A stretch of 64,000 nt of DNA from Macrocystis pyrifera. Taxonomy: Eukaryota; Sar; Phaeophyceae; Laminariales; Laminariaceae. Below, in pieces: positions 33,503 to 43,515 of the stretch. Position 1 is the first letter of the stretch, and each line of letters opens with the position of its first letter. The notes under the pieces are model-generated. The model did not search any database, was not told where the DNA came from, and saw only the letters and a list, made by a program, of their open reading frames with translations. The stretch lies in the NCBI GenBank assembly GCA_031763025.1, contig JASSKH010000023.1:6971501-7035500 (forward strand), read 5' to 3'. Made by a program: the position numbers and the translations under genes.

Positions 33503-36500
33503 TCAACGCCTAATCTTTCCAAGGGCCAACGCCACCGCTGTCGCCGCCGCCGCCACCGCGGTAACAGCAACAGCCGACGACGCCACCAAAGCCCCCCACC
33601 CCCTCCACCCTTCAAGCACCCCCCGTCGATAATAGGCACCAACCCCATCCCCGTCCTTCCCCTCCCGACCCCCCCCACCGCCTGCAGCGGCAGCATCGGC
33701 CCCGAGCGTGTAGCCCAAGGCCATCGCATAGAGACGGGCGTCGACTTGGAACCCAGATTTGGCGAACGCATCGAGACCGCTCTGCAGCGACTTCGCCGGC
33801 AGCCTCCGAAGGGTGATGAATTCGCTGGATGGTTGGGTTTGCGGAGCGGGGGGGGGGGGGGGGGCGGGCGTACTCATTTGTTGCTTGCCTTAGTCATTTG
33901 ACCATTGACCACGCATCCCTTTCGAGACGGAGCACCGTTCCTACTCCTAATAGAGACACCTCCAACAATTGGGCGCTCATTACGTTGTTTCCATAAATTA
34001 CATAGAAACTTTTTGCTAATCTTATCCCCTTCCTGTTTGGCGGAGCGGGGGGGGGGGGGGGATGGAGGGGTGATGGGGTGCGAGGGGGGGAATTCATCGT
34101 CATGCATAGCCGTAGTCGTATGACCATAAACCCTCGGATCCCTACGATGCCGGGACGGAGCATGGGGGTGAGTAACGGGAGGGTGGATAAGGGGGGGGGG
34201 GGTGTACTCATTATCATGCATGGTCGTAGTCGTATGACCATAAACCCTCCTCGCATCCCTGCAAGGCCGGGACGGAGCACGTCGGGTTTTCACCGACCAG
34301 GCAGACATTGCTTGCACCAAGCGCGAAGCGCCGTGAGGTGTTGGGCGAGTCGCATGAAGGGTGAGCTGCATCCTACTAAGCACCGCTTTAGAGGCGGATT
34401 TACTTGCATATGGATAACAGCATCAATGAATTGATTTAATTTCTGGTGTGGCCACTTCCAGAGACAGCAATGGTTTAACTATGTAACTGCCTCGTGGGTG
34501 CCTCACCATATACACACTACGTGATACGACCATCCCCCTTGTGCGGAGTAAAGGTTCTCCCCGCACAAAAAAATGATCTAACTTGGCCGCCAGCCGTGGG
34601 AACCGCCAAAAAAAACAAAAACAAAAACAAAAACAAAAACGGTACCCTGGCTGTCTAGCTCACGCAGTGAGAGGCGTGTTTTACAGCGTCGTCGCCAACC
34701 GACGCCAACCCAACCTATATATACCAGGTATATAATATAGGGGGGGGGGGGGGGGGGGGGGGGGTAGGAAGGGGTGGGTGAGGGGGTGTACTCGATAGGA
34801 GAGATGTACTCGATCTCATGCATGGCCGTAGCCGAATGACCTGAGGGGGGGGGGGAAGAAGAGCGAAGGGAGGGTGAGAGAGGAAGGCGTGTGGGGAGAC
34901 GGGGTTGGGTGGGCGGGGGGAAGAGGAGGACGGGGGTGGTGTGGCGTGAGGAGGGGGGGGGGGGTGGGTGCTGGGCAACGACCGCAACCACCGGTCAGGG
35001 GCACTGTTGAGTACTTCACATTGTCGGAAACATTCTCCGAACCCCGGGTTACGGACTGAACTCGCGTTGCGGGGACGAAAATATTGAAATTGAGAGCCAG
35101 GATTAAGGTTGTTGTACAGTACAGCGGTGAAAGGGTTAACGTCTCCTCTACAACCACATCCAAGTTTAGGGGGACAGCCTTAGTCTTGCTTGAATTCAGA
35201 ATCGGATAATTCTTGCAGTACTATTAGTTCGAAGGGAAAACTCGTCAGCAGAATGATGCCCGCCGATCGATCGATCTACCCTTTCGACAACGAACAGGCA
35301 AACAACACATTCTACAACTTTGAATACCACCGTGCTAGGACATTAAAATATTGCTATCCTTCCTCGCACCCTTTTCCTCTCCCCCCCTCCCCCCACCCCT
35401 TCCCCCTCCTCCCCCCCCTCGCGCCGCGATCTCCGCTCCCCCCAAAAATAAAGCGCACCCCCTCCCCCCCCCCCTTTCCCCTCCCGCCTTCTAGTCCGCT
35501 CTCCTTCCCAAAAAAGCGGAATCATCTAGAGGACAAGAATGAAGGCACACAACAAAGGGAGAAAACTAGCACAACCACAACCACAACGACAATATACCAG
35601 TACACACAAAATTCACACGAACACACTCCAACACAGACACAACTACCTGGTACAACACAAATACACACACCAACACACAGAATACACACACCAACAAAAA
35701 AAAAAAAAAAAACTGTACACACAAAAAATACACACATACTCCTACAAGCACGTACACTATTAATAGTAGATAGACTCACAAAAAACACCCACAAAATTCA
35801 CACACAAACACACCGAAAAAAACTTCTTTTTTTTTCTCACCCGTCTTCCGGGTTGGCTTTCGCGTTCTGGTTCTCCTCCGAGTCGCCGTTCACCTCGACC
35901 GTAACAAACCTGAAAAACAAGATAAAAACATGGGCGGTTGAAGTTATATCAGCATTCCCGGCGCTTCGCCAGTACCAGTGTACACTGGCAGTATATTTCA
36001 GAGTACGTACACCCGGCACCCAGTACCTCCCAATGTGCACTATGCAGGTATACGTACACGTTCCAGTGCTCCACTATCGCAGCAGTCTAAGCGGTACCAG
36101 GTACCAGGTGCCAGGTATGATTTTGGAGTGCGGGCACTGGTGGTGGAGGAAATGGATGCGTATACAGAAGAAACAAGAAGAGAGGGAGGGGGGGGGGGGG
36201 GGGGGGAGGGAGGGAGGACGGGACACGATGACGACAAAAGGGAGAACAACAACAACAACAGCGGCAACGGCGACGACGACAAAAATAACAACAGCCGAGA
36301 CCTTCCAACCCACTCCCTGTACCCCCCTTTTCCTCCCCCTGCTCATCCACCACCCGATCACTCATCCATCACCCCCCCCCCTTACCCCTCTCGCCTGTAT
36401 TATATACCTGGTATATATATATACGGGTTGGGTTGGCGTCGGTTGGCGACGACGCTGTAAAACACGCCTCTCGCTCTGTGAGCTAGACAGCCAGGGTACC

Positions 36501-38381
36501 GTTTTTTTTGTTCTTGTTTTTTTTTGGCGGTTATCACGGCTGGCGGTCAAGTTAAATCATTTTTTGTGCGCGGAGAACCTTTACTCCGCACAAGGGGGGT
36601 GATCGTATCACGTAGTGTGTACATGGTGAGGCACCCACGAGGCAGTTACATAGTAAACCCATCGCTGTCTCTGGAAGTGGTCACGCCAGAAACTGAATCA
36701 ATTAATTGATGCTGTCATCCATGCGCAAGATAATCCGCCTCTAAAGCGGTTCTTGGTAGGATACAGCTCACCCTTCATGCGACTCGCCCGACACCTCACG
36801 GCGCTTCGTGCTTGGTGCAAGCAATGTCTGCCTGGTCCGTGAAAACCCGACGTCCTCCGTCCCGGCATTGTACGTATGCGAGGGTCTATGGTCATACGAC
36901 TACCGCCATGCATGATAATGAGTACACTCCCACCCCCTCCATCCTTCACACCATCCCTCCCCCTCTCATTGATAACTCACCGCATGTTAGCATCGGTCAT
37001 TCCAGGGTCGCACGGCACAATCGGCGACACGCCCGTCACCCTCCCAGAGAAACCCGTCTCCTCTAGCAACTCCCGTACGGCCGCCGTGGTGGCATCCTCT
37101 CCCGCGTCCACCAGCCCCGCGGGGGATTCCACTACCTGGTAGGGGGGGGGGGAGGGGGCATGAACGACACGCGCAGGGTGTTTTCAGGTGGCGGTTGAGG
37201 GGGGGGGGGGTGTACTCATTATCATGCATGGCCGTAGTCGTGTGACCATAGACCGTCGCATCCCTACAATGCCGGGACGGAGCACGTCGGGTTTTCACCT
37301 ACCAGGCAGACATTGCTTGCACCAAGCGCGAAGCGCCGTGATGTGTTGGGCGAGTCGCATGAAGGGTTAGCTGCATTCTACTATTAATAAGAACCGCTTT
37401 CAAGGCGGATTTTCTTGCACATGGATGACAGCATCAATGCATTGATTTAATTTCTGGTGTGGCCACTTCCAGAGACAGCAATGGGTTCACTATGTAACTG
37501 CCTCGTGGGTTGAGGGGGGGGGGGGTGTACTCGATAGGAGAGATGTACTCGATCTCATGAATGGCCGTAGTCGTATGACCATAGACCCTCGCATCCCTAC
37601 AATGCCGGGACGGGTTGAGGGGGGGGGGGGGGGGGGGGGTACTTATGTCATGCATGGCCGTAGTCGTTTGATCATAGACCCTCCTCGCATCCCTACAATG
37701 CCGGGACGGAGCGCGTCGGGTTTTCACTGACCGGGCAGACATTGCTTGCACCAAGCGCGAAGCGCCGTGATGTGTTGGGCGAGTCACATGAAGGGTGAGT
37801 TGCATCCTACTAAGAATCGCTTCAGAGGTGGATTTTCTTGCACACAAGGGTGACAGCTTCGAACGAATGTATATATTTTTTGGTGTGGCCAGTTCCAGAG
37901 ACAGCAATGGGTTTACTACGTAACTGCCTCGTGGGTGCCTCACCATATACACACTACGTGATACGACCATTCCCCTTGTGCGGAGTAAAGGTTCTCCCCG
38001 CACAAAATGATCCAACTTGACCGCCAGCCGTGGTAACCGCCAAAAAAAAAACAAGAACAGAAACAACGGTACCCTTGTCGTCTAGCTCACGGAGTGAGAG
38101 GCGTGTTTCATGGTTGAGGGGTTGATGTTTCATGGTTGTGTTGAATGTGGTGGTGGTTAGTGTTGGTATTGATGGTTGCGATTGGTGTCGGTGATGCAGC
38201 TGCTGCCGCTGCCAGGCTCCACCCGAGCAGCGAGCGGGGAAACCAGATCAGTGGAGAGACGCACCGATTGGGTTCTTCAGGTACTCCTACCGCGACTCTT
38301 GACGATACTATTGTTGTACTGCTGCTGCTGCTATTGCTGCCTCTGCCGCCGCTGCCGCTGCTGCTAGTCCTGCTGCTACTG

Positions 38382-38414
<33 letters not shown>

Positions 38415-41400
38415 AATTGGTGCCACTACACGCCTGGTATATGGACGGCTCAATTTGTTTTTCAGGCGAACTCAAAGCGCGGCATACCTATCCGTTCCGT
38501 TTCCCGCACCCACCCAGAGTACCTAGTAGTAGTGTACGACTTGGTCCGGAATTGTCAAGGACCGTTTTCCTGCTCACGTGAAGAACCAAACGATCCTTAC
38601 TTTTCCGGACAGAGTGGTGTCCACTATGTAATCATGGCACGTATTATGCAACCATGGCACAGGCAGCAGTAATTGCTGAAGGTAGGTGACCGCCGATACT
38701 TCCCCAAGCCATGCGTAAAACTACTTTCACAGCTTCACCCACGCTGTGGGGACAATTCCTGTAATGCATAATTGAATTTCAGCGCTTTGTGTTTTTTCTG
38801 TAGCAACGCTAGCAATCGGGCTACCAGATATACCAAGGATGTTTCTAGTTTTTAGCCCCCGACTAAGGCTACGATAGGGAGATGGTCACTCCAACCCTTT
38901 TCGGACTGCAGTCTCGTTTAGGGGACAAACCATTCAAACTGTAAGTAGTCTGTCCGCAAAACGGGACTGCAGCCTTAAGGGGAAAAAAGTTCATTTTTTT
39001 TTTTAGCAAATCAGAGCTCAGAGCCACTCCCTACTCCTCCGCCCAGTACGTACATACCCCATTGTTTTGTGGTATTAACCCCCCCCCCTCAAGGACCGCT
39101 GGGATGGCGTAGTTGAGAAAGTATGGAAGGATCTAGGGGGAAACCAAGTAGAGATGATGTCCGCCGGGAAGTTTGGGAGGTACAAGGCAGAAGTAGAAGA
39201 AAGGATAGAAAGAAGGGAAAGGCTAGCGCTAAGAAACAGGGTGGAATCGGAAAAACACTTAGAGATATACGGGGGATTGAGGGAAGGAATAGGAATGAAA
39301 ACGCATTTGCATGGCCCAATGGACTTCGCGAAAACGCTGAAACTGCGCTTTCGTGTAGGGGACCTGGACCTGCCAGAAAGAAGAAAGAGGTAGACCAGTA
39401 GCCGGGAAGAGGAGGAAGTAGACGCACAGATGTGCCCGTGTGGCAAAGCAATAGAGTAGAACTCACATAGTAGGAGAATGTGAAATATACAAGGAGGAAC
39501 GGGATGTGTTAGAAGAGAAGATGAGGAAAGTAGACGAATGTGACATGGAGGAGTTTGATACGATGAATAGCAGCGAGAAAACGATCGATATCCTAGGAGA
39601 TAGATGGTGGCCACAGGATGCCAAACAGGAAGGGGATAAGATTAGCAAAAAGTTTCTATGTAATTTATGGAAACAACGTAATGAGCGCCCAATTGTTGGA
39701 GGTGTCTCTATTAGGAGTAGGAACGGTGCTCCGTCTCGAAAGGGATGCGTGGTCAATGGTCAAATGACTAAGGCAAGCAACAAATGAGTACGCCCCCCCC
39801 CCCCCCCTCCCCTCAAGGACCGCTTCCCGGTTTTGGGGACAGACTGCTCGGAAGTACAGTCAGATTCAACTTTATGTATAGCAGTGCAGTACTATGTTTT
39901 TTATGGTTTCGGGATTTTGCACCGCCACGTTTGTTTTTTTTTGGTCACGCTGCCGTAAAAAAAAACGGTTTATCCAATCCCGAGTGAGGTATAGAGCCGC
40001 TCGCCCGAGTGGCCTAACCGCGGTAGCGCCAATATCGGCATCATACCGCAGCCCCCCCCCCCCCCCCCCTCGATGCTCTCGAAAGGGATGCGTGGTCAAT
40101 GGTCTACTGACTAAGGCAAGCAACCAATAAGTACGCCCCCTCTCCCCCCCCCCCCCCCCCCCCCCGCTTTCCCTCCTGTTGAGAGAACTGCGCAAACAAA
40201 AAACAAATCCGAGCGTCAGAAAAGAGAAATGTCTTTGTTGTTCCCATTACTTCGTGGTTGGTTTCTTTTTTGTACCAGCCACTGGAACTTCAATATCACC
40301 ACACGACACAGAAAAACTCTGATCCTAGCGAACGCCAACAGTCTCGATGGAAACCCTTCCCTCGCGCACCTCGGCTCCCACCGGCGGCCTGTACTGCGAG
40401 ATGAGGAGCACCTCGTCCTCCTTGCGCGAGACGGGGTACCTGACGAACACGACCACCGCCACTCCGTCGCACTCCGACCGACGCGTGGTGCGGAAGGCGC
40501 ACTCCCACTCCCTGCTGTTACCCTTGGGGTCCTGGCAAAAAATGCGGTGTATTTCGAGGCAAAATCGTTTTTGGGTTGATTTAAGAAGAGGATACCTGCG
40601 AATACTATTAATATCAAATCCTGGCTGAAGGATGCAAGAAATTTGAGAGCCGTTATACTCAAGTTAGTGTACTCGTAGACGAATTTCCTGCTGTACTTTT
40701 AGGGAGGTTTCTGTTCGAAGAAACTGAAAGCTTGACAAGCCCAGTCCTACTTGGATGTCTCAAAAGACTGCTGCCCTGCTCTCGATGCTACGAGTACCCC
40801 AGAGGCTACTCACTCCTTCTGTGAGTATGCAGCAGTGCCGAGCTGCTGCTTCATATATACATATGAATAGTGTTCCGTCACACATGAGGCTTTTTGTTGC
40901 TGCTGCTGTGTGGACTATGTACTACTACTGTAGCTTACACGATGACCCTGTTGTCGAGCACCGACTGATGAGTAAATTCGCGCCAAGTTCTCACGCTGCA
41001 GCAACGGCGGACACCCGAGCCCATGATACATCGTAATCCCAGGAGATCTCCGACCCCCGCAGCATGACACTACAGCAGTAATGGTCCCTCTATACCTGCT
41101 AGTAGTGCCGATATGCGCCAGCCAACAACACCGGCAGACACTATAGCGGCAATCGGCACTAATTGCTCCGCACACTGCCATCCTCGGTAATCCCATATGT
41201 GCCAAGGGATTCCACAGCCACCTCCTGATACCTGGTATGTCGTAGCGGGCAGCCGGTACTACTTAACCGGCACTATAGAGGGACCACTACGACTGCATGT
41301 ATTGATCATTAACGGTCATCTGCTGCGCGCTCCGACTTCTACTACTACTGCTGCTGCTGTATGCCTGGTACACTGCTGTACAAGTAGACGGTTGACAAAA

Positions 41401-43115
41401 CTACAGCCGTGTCCGGCTGGCATTGATGTTGTTGCTGTTGTACCTGGGCCCAGAGTCTCTAGAACCGGAAAACAGCAAGGCGCGAGGCCAAACGTGTAGG
41501 ATTAGGTTTTATCTATGATCAGTAGGGCTGTGAGTTGGCTGACTGTAAGTCGCCCACTAGTTACCGGCAGTAGTTGACTATATATGTACCAGGCGCTTTG
41601 CTCCGCGGGCGGCATTCACCGCCAGCTACGCTAGCTCAGGAAAGAAAAAAAGAGCGAAATGCACGTGAAGTGGACAGAGGTTCATGATTGTAGGTGCAAA
41701 CTTGGGACTTGCAAATGTCAAAAGACCCGCCAACGTACTCCAGGATAACAACTCTGACGCCACATGCATGAGTATGCACAGGCTTAAATACTTTCCAATA
41801 TAACACTGGAATTTCCCAGTCTCAGAGGGCTCTGTCGGTATATTCTCCCACCTCACAGCCCGTCAAGCTGCGCGATAGTTCTTGAATAGCTCCTATTGGT
41901 AGAGCATAAAATAGCTGTCGTTATATGTTTTCACAATAAATTACGAAGTTCAGCGCAGAACAACGAAAAAAAAGGAAACAGGGAAAGAGGAGAAACTCTG
42001 CTGTAGTACTGCTGTACGATCAATCCTGAAAATCAATCGTTCGAAATGCCCATGCATAGAACAACAACAAAGGAGAAACAATAAAAAAAATAAACATACT
42101 CTTACATGGCGGTCCTCGCCAACACCTACTCTTGTCTGCTTGCTTGCGTTGTCGCACTCTGATCGGCACGAACGTACTGTATGTACTTCGCTGCTCTATG
42201 TGTAGGGCTAATTGCAGGCTGTGCTGCTGCGCTTGCGGTACGGAGGTATACTGCTTTCACGTGGCAATTGGGTTGTGCCTCAACCCTTCTACTGCTGCTG
42301 TAGGACTGCAGTCCCAATTTGGGGAAACAGTACTTGAGAGTTTTGAGAGGTTTAGATTTGTCCCCAAAACGGGACCGCAGTTGTAAAAAAACCGAAAATA
42401 AAACGACCAAAAGAACGCGAAGAACAGCGGAAAAGGCAAAGAAAGCAAAGAAGTTCAGGATGGTTCCCCCAAAATGCCGGTAGTACTCTCGTCGGCTATT
42501 CAGGCTGAGAAGGGCTGTGCAGAGGTCGAAGAACATACCACCAACGGAGCCTTCTGAGAGGGAGGACTTGTAAGTAAGAAAGTCTATATAAAAAAAAATC
42601 GCCCACATGTCAATGACCAGCCGCCGAGGTTATTCCTACCCGAGTGTTTACGTTGTGGTGCATGCAGCAAGCAGCTGGTGGTGCGATGCAGCTGCTCAAC
42701 AGTTCAACGGGAGCACAGCAGACGTTACCGTTGCACTAACATAGTCCAGCAGCGGCATGCAGTGCAAGTCAGCGGCGGTGCTGACTGGACGTGAGATATT
42801 TTGATCGCTCTCGATCCCCATTTCCCGTTCCCAGTACCCTACGTCGACTGTTCGTATGATACGTCCCACGGGTAGAGTAGGTGCTATCCACTACCAGGAG
42901 GTATTTAGTATAGTGTACGAAGCACCCAGCGACTGCTGATTACTACAGAAGAGCGCCAAGATCCACAGCGAGAACCAGCGCGCTGGACCCACCTGCCACG
43001 TGAGCTTCTTCAGACCGACCCATCGAAACTCCGGAGTCTTCAGGGTGGTTGTGGATAGGATTGAGCAGCGGCCCTCTGGCGCATCATCAGCGGTTGAAGT
43101 GCCAAAGACCTGCAT
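33503..43115 (-). CDS. NUDT5-like ADP-sugar pyrophosphatase with hydrophobic C-tail
   Basis: Five exons on the minus strand: 43115-42993, 40531-40370, 37135-36981, 35909-35841, 33824-33503; 276 residues, all junction phases agree. Family landmarks in order: RWVGLKKLTWQDPKGNSREW, RTTRRSECDGVAVVV, LLISQYRPP, then a complete Nudix box at residues 102-124 (G-x5-E-x7-REL-LEETGF), PGMTDANMRFVTVEVNGD, and the C-terminal LQSGLDAF...VDARLYAMALG. These align by eye through the whole of human NUDT5, which hydrolyses ADP-ribose and related ADP-sugars to AMP plus sugar phosphate with Mg2+. Unlike human NUDT5, a Gly-rich linker and a stretch of about 23 small hydrophobic residues follow, ending GKIRR, which suggests tail anchoring in a membrane. 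It is divergent to the amidase gene. Introns hold many poly(C)-tailed retroposons. Confidence 0.9.
33848..34041 (-). mobile_element. Short LINE 3' copy in the acceptor tract of the last Nudix exon
   Basis: The reverse complement matches the last ~170 bp of the LINE at 39.1-39.8 kb almost base for base (CAAACAGGAAGGGGATAAG to CAAATGAGTACG), with a C tail. GCTCCGC preceded by a C-run occurs on both sides (33841-33847 and 34040-34046, read on minus), so the insertion duplicated a C-run target. The tail ends about 20 bp before the acceptor of the last Nudix exon, in sense orientation. Confidence 0.7.
34088..34170 (-). mobile_element. SINE-like 3'-end fragment
   Basis: GTCATGCATAGCCGTAGTCG to GCCGGGACGGAGC, between the LINE copy at 33.85-34.04 kb and SINE copy B; part of a stack of poly(C) elements in Nudix intron 4. 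Confidence 0.55.
34191..34739 (-). mobile_element. poly(C)-tailed SINE-like element, copy B (near full length)
   Basis: Full ~545 bp unit on minus. The 5' end is TATATACCTGGTATATATAGG, GTTGGCGTCGGTTGGCGACG and CACGCAGTGAGAGGCGTG read on either strand; then a T-rich block, the body shared with copies A, C, E and F, and ATGATAATGAGTACAC plus C tail. C-runs (as G) bracket both ends, including a 24-base run at 34741-34764. Intron 4 of the Nudix gene, sense. Confidence 0.75.
34783..34845 (-). mobile_element. SINE-like 3'-end fragment
   Basis: GTGTACTCGATAGGAGAGAT and ATGCATGGCCGTAGCC, directly beyond the 5' end of copy B and its G-run. Copy B may have landed in the tail of this one. Confidence 0.5.
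36400..36945 (+). mobile_element. poly(C)-tailed SINE-like element, copy C (near full length)
   Basis: Same layout as copy B on the plus strand, ending ATGATAATGAGTACACTCCC. Antisense to the Nudix gene; its C-rich end comes within about 30 bp of the donor of the Nudix-box exon (36975-36980). A C-run lies about 20 bp before the 5' end. Confidence 0.75.
37199..37510 (-). mobile_element. poly(C)-tailed SINE-like element, copy D (5'-truncated)
   Basis: 3' half of the family on minus, tail at 37199-37210, about 60 bp before the acceptor of the Nudix-box exon (37135) and in sense. First of three head-to-tail copies separated by CCCCTCAACC. Confidence 0.7.
37511..37612 (-). mobile_element. poly(C)-tailed SINE-like fragment, second of three
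   Basis: Only the last ~100 bp of the element, with an extra GAGTACATCTCTCCTATC block before the GAGTACAC and C tail. The same extra block occurs at 34787-34815 and 16617-16640, marking a subfamily. Confidence 0.65.
37615..38109 (-). mobile_element. poly(C)-tailed SINE-like element, copy E
   Basis: Nearly complete copy on minus, lacking the first part of the 5' end. Third of the head-to-tail cluster; the CCCCTCAACC motif also stands beyond its 5' end (plus GGTTGAGGGG at 38112). Confidence 0.7.
38290..38415. repeat. CTG/CCG triplet array
   Basis: CTGCTGCTGCTGCTGCTGCT with interruptions, in intron 2 of the Nudix gene. Confidence 0.75.
38893..38985. mobile_element. MITE-B copy
   Basis: AACCCTTTTCGGACTGCAGT and AAAACGGGACTGCAGCCTTA arms. 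Confidence 0.7.
39101..39806 (+). mobile_element. 5'-truncated LINE with poly(C) tail and target-site duplication
   Basis: Coding remnants of the end of a non-LTR reverse-transcriptase protein: MCPCGKAIE followed by HIVGECEIYKEERD (the CxC...H...C knuckle typical of LINE ORF ends), then ILGDRWWPQ and a tail ending KGCVVNGQMTKASNK. At least one stop (after ERRKR, about 39391) and a second after CGKAIE break the reading. The 3' end is CAAATGAGTACG followed by a C run. The 15 bp CCCTCAAGGACCGCT stands at both 39086-39100 and 39810-39824, a clear target-site duplication that includes the C-run. The target appears to be a MITE-B copy. Lies in intron 2 of the Nudix gene, antisense to it. Confidence 0.75.
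40070..40165 (+). mobile_element. LINE 3'-end fragment with poly(C) tail
   Basis: CTCGAAAGGGATGCGTGGTC through GGCAAGCAACCAATAAGTACG matches the LINE terminus, followed by C-runs. A C-run also stands directly before it (40053-40069), so the copy is bracketed by poly(C). Confidence 0.65.
41068..41298. mobile_element. Foldback element, single copy seen
   Basis: CAGTAATGGTCCCTCTATAC at 41073 and ACTATAGAGGGACCACTACG at 41271 form inverted ends about 200 bp apart. No second copy noticed in the window. Confidence 0.4.
41640..41735 (+). repeat. ~95 bp repeat shared with 43.94 kb
   Basis: AAATGCACGTGAAGTGGACA, ATGATTGTAGGTGCAAACTT, GACTTGCAAATGTCAAAAG match 43950-44015 (CGCGTGAAGCGGATAGAGTG, GCAGATGCAAACTGACG, ACTTGCAAATGCCAATAG). 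One is in Nudix intron 1, the other in amidase intron 1. Confidence 0.5.
42280..42393. mobile_element. MITE-B copy
   Basis: GACTGCAGTCCCAATTTGGG and GTCCCCAAAACGGGACCGCA arms, with a CTGCTGCTG insertion in the left end. Confidence 0.65.
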
Positions 43116-43515
43116 CGTACAAGGATTAAGATTTGATCGGTTTCAAGTACAAAGTTCTCGTTCCACACATAGGCTCCTGTGTCCGTCGCACGCTGCTTGT
43201 GCGAGTATCTCTGCGTATCTACCCCGGTAAAGGCCTGCGCGTCTCGATCTGTCCAGGGGGCGCGTTTCCGACTTCGGATGATGAGGCCAGTTCGCATGTA
43301 CCAGAGAAAGTTTGTGCATGCGAACGCCTCGAGAACCAATCCACTACAAACCCTTCTTCAAAATTTGAACGTGGTTCATATAAAGTTGGGTGGCGTTTAT
43401 CGTTATAGAACACGATGCGGGGGAGTGCGGAGTTGGAGTGCTGGCCTGCCTGTGCAGCGTGGTGCGCGGCTACCAAACACATCTGTCTGCCTCGCCAGCA
43501 GCTTCTCCCTATTAG
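43116..43515. promoter_or_regulatory. Shared divergent promoter region
   Basis: The 400 bp between the start codons of the Nudix gene (minus) and the amidase gene (plus) must hold both promoters and 5' UTRs unless undetected upstream exons exist. A TATAAA occurs at 43379-43384, 137 bp before the amidase ATG. No mobile element is recognised in this stretch, in contrast to the flanking introns. Confidence 0.5.

Noticed and set aside
35190-36602. 470-residue open frame on the plus strand
   Set aside because: Low-complexity Pro/Thr/Lys content running through a SINE copy and antisense to a Nudix exon; no family similarity.
42126-42608. Minus-strand 160-residue hydrophobic open frame as an extra Nudix exon
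   Set aside because: Nudix exons 42993 and 40531 join in phase 0 with continuous family similarity, leaving no room for it.
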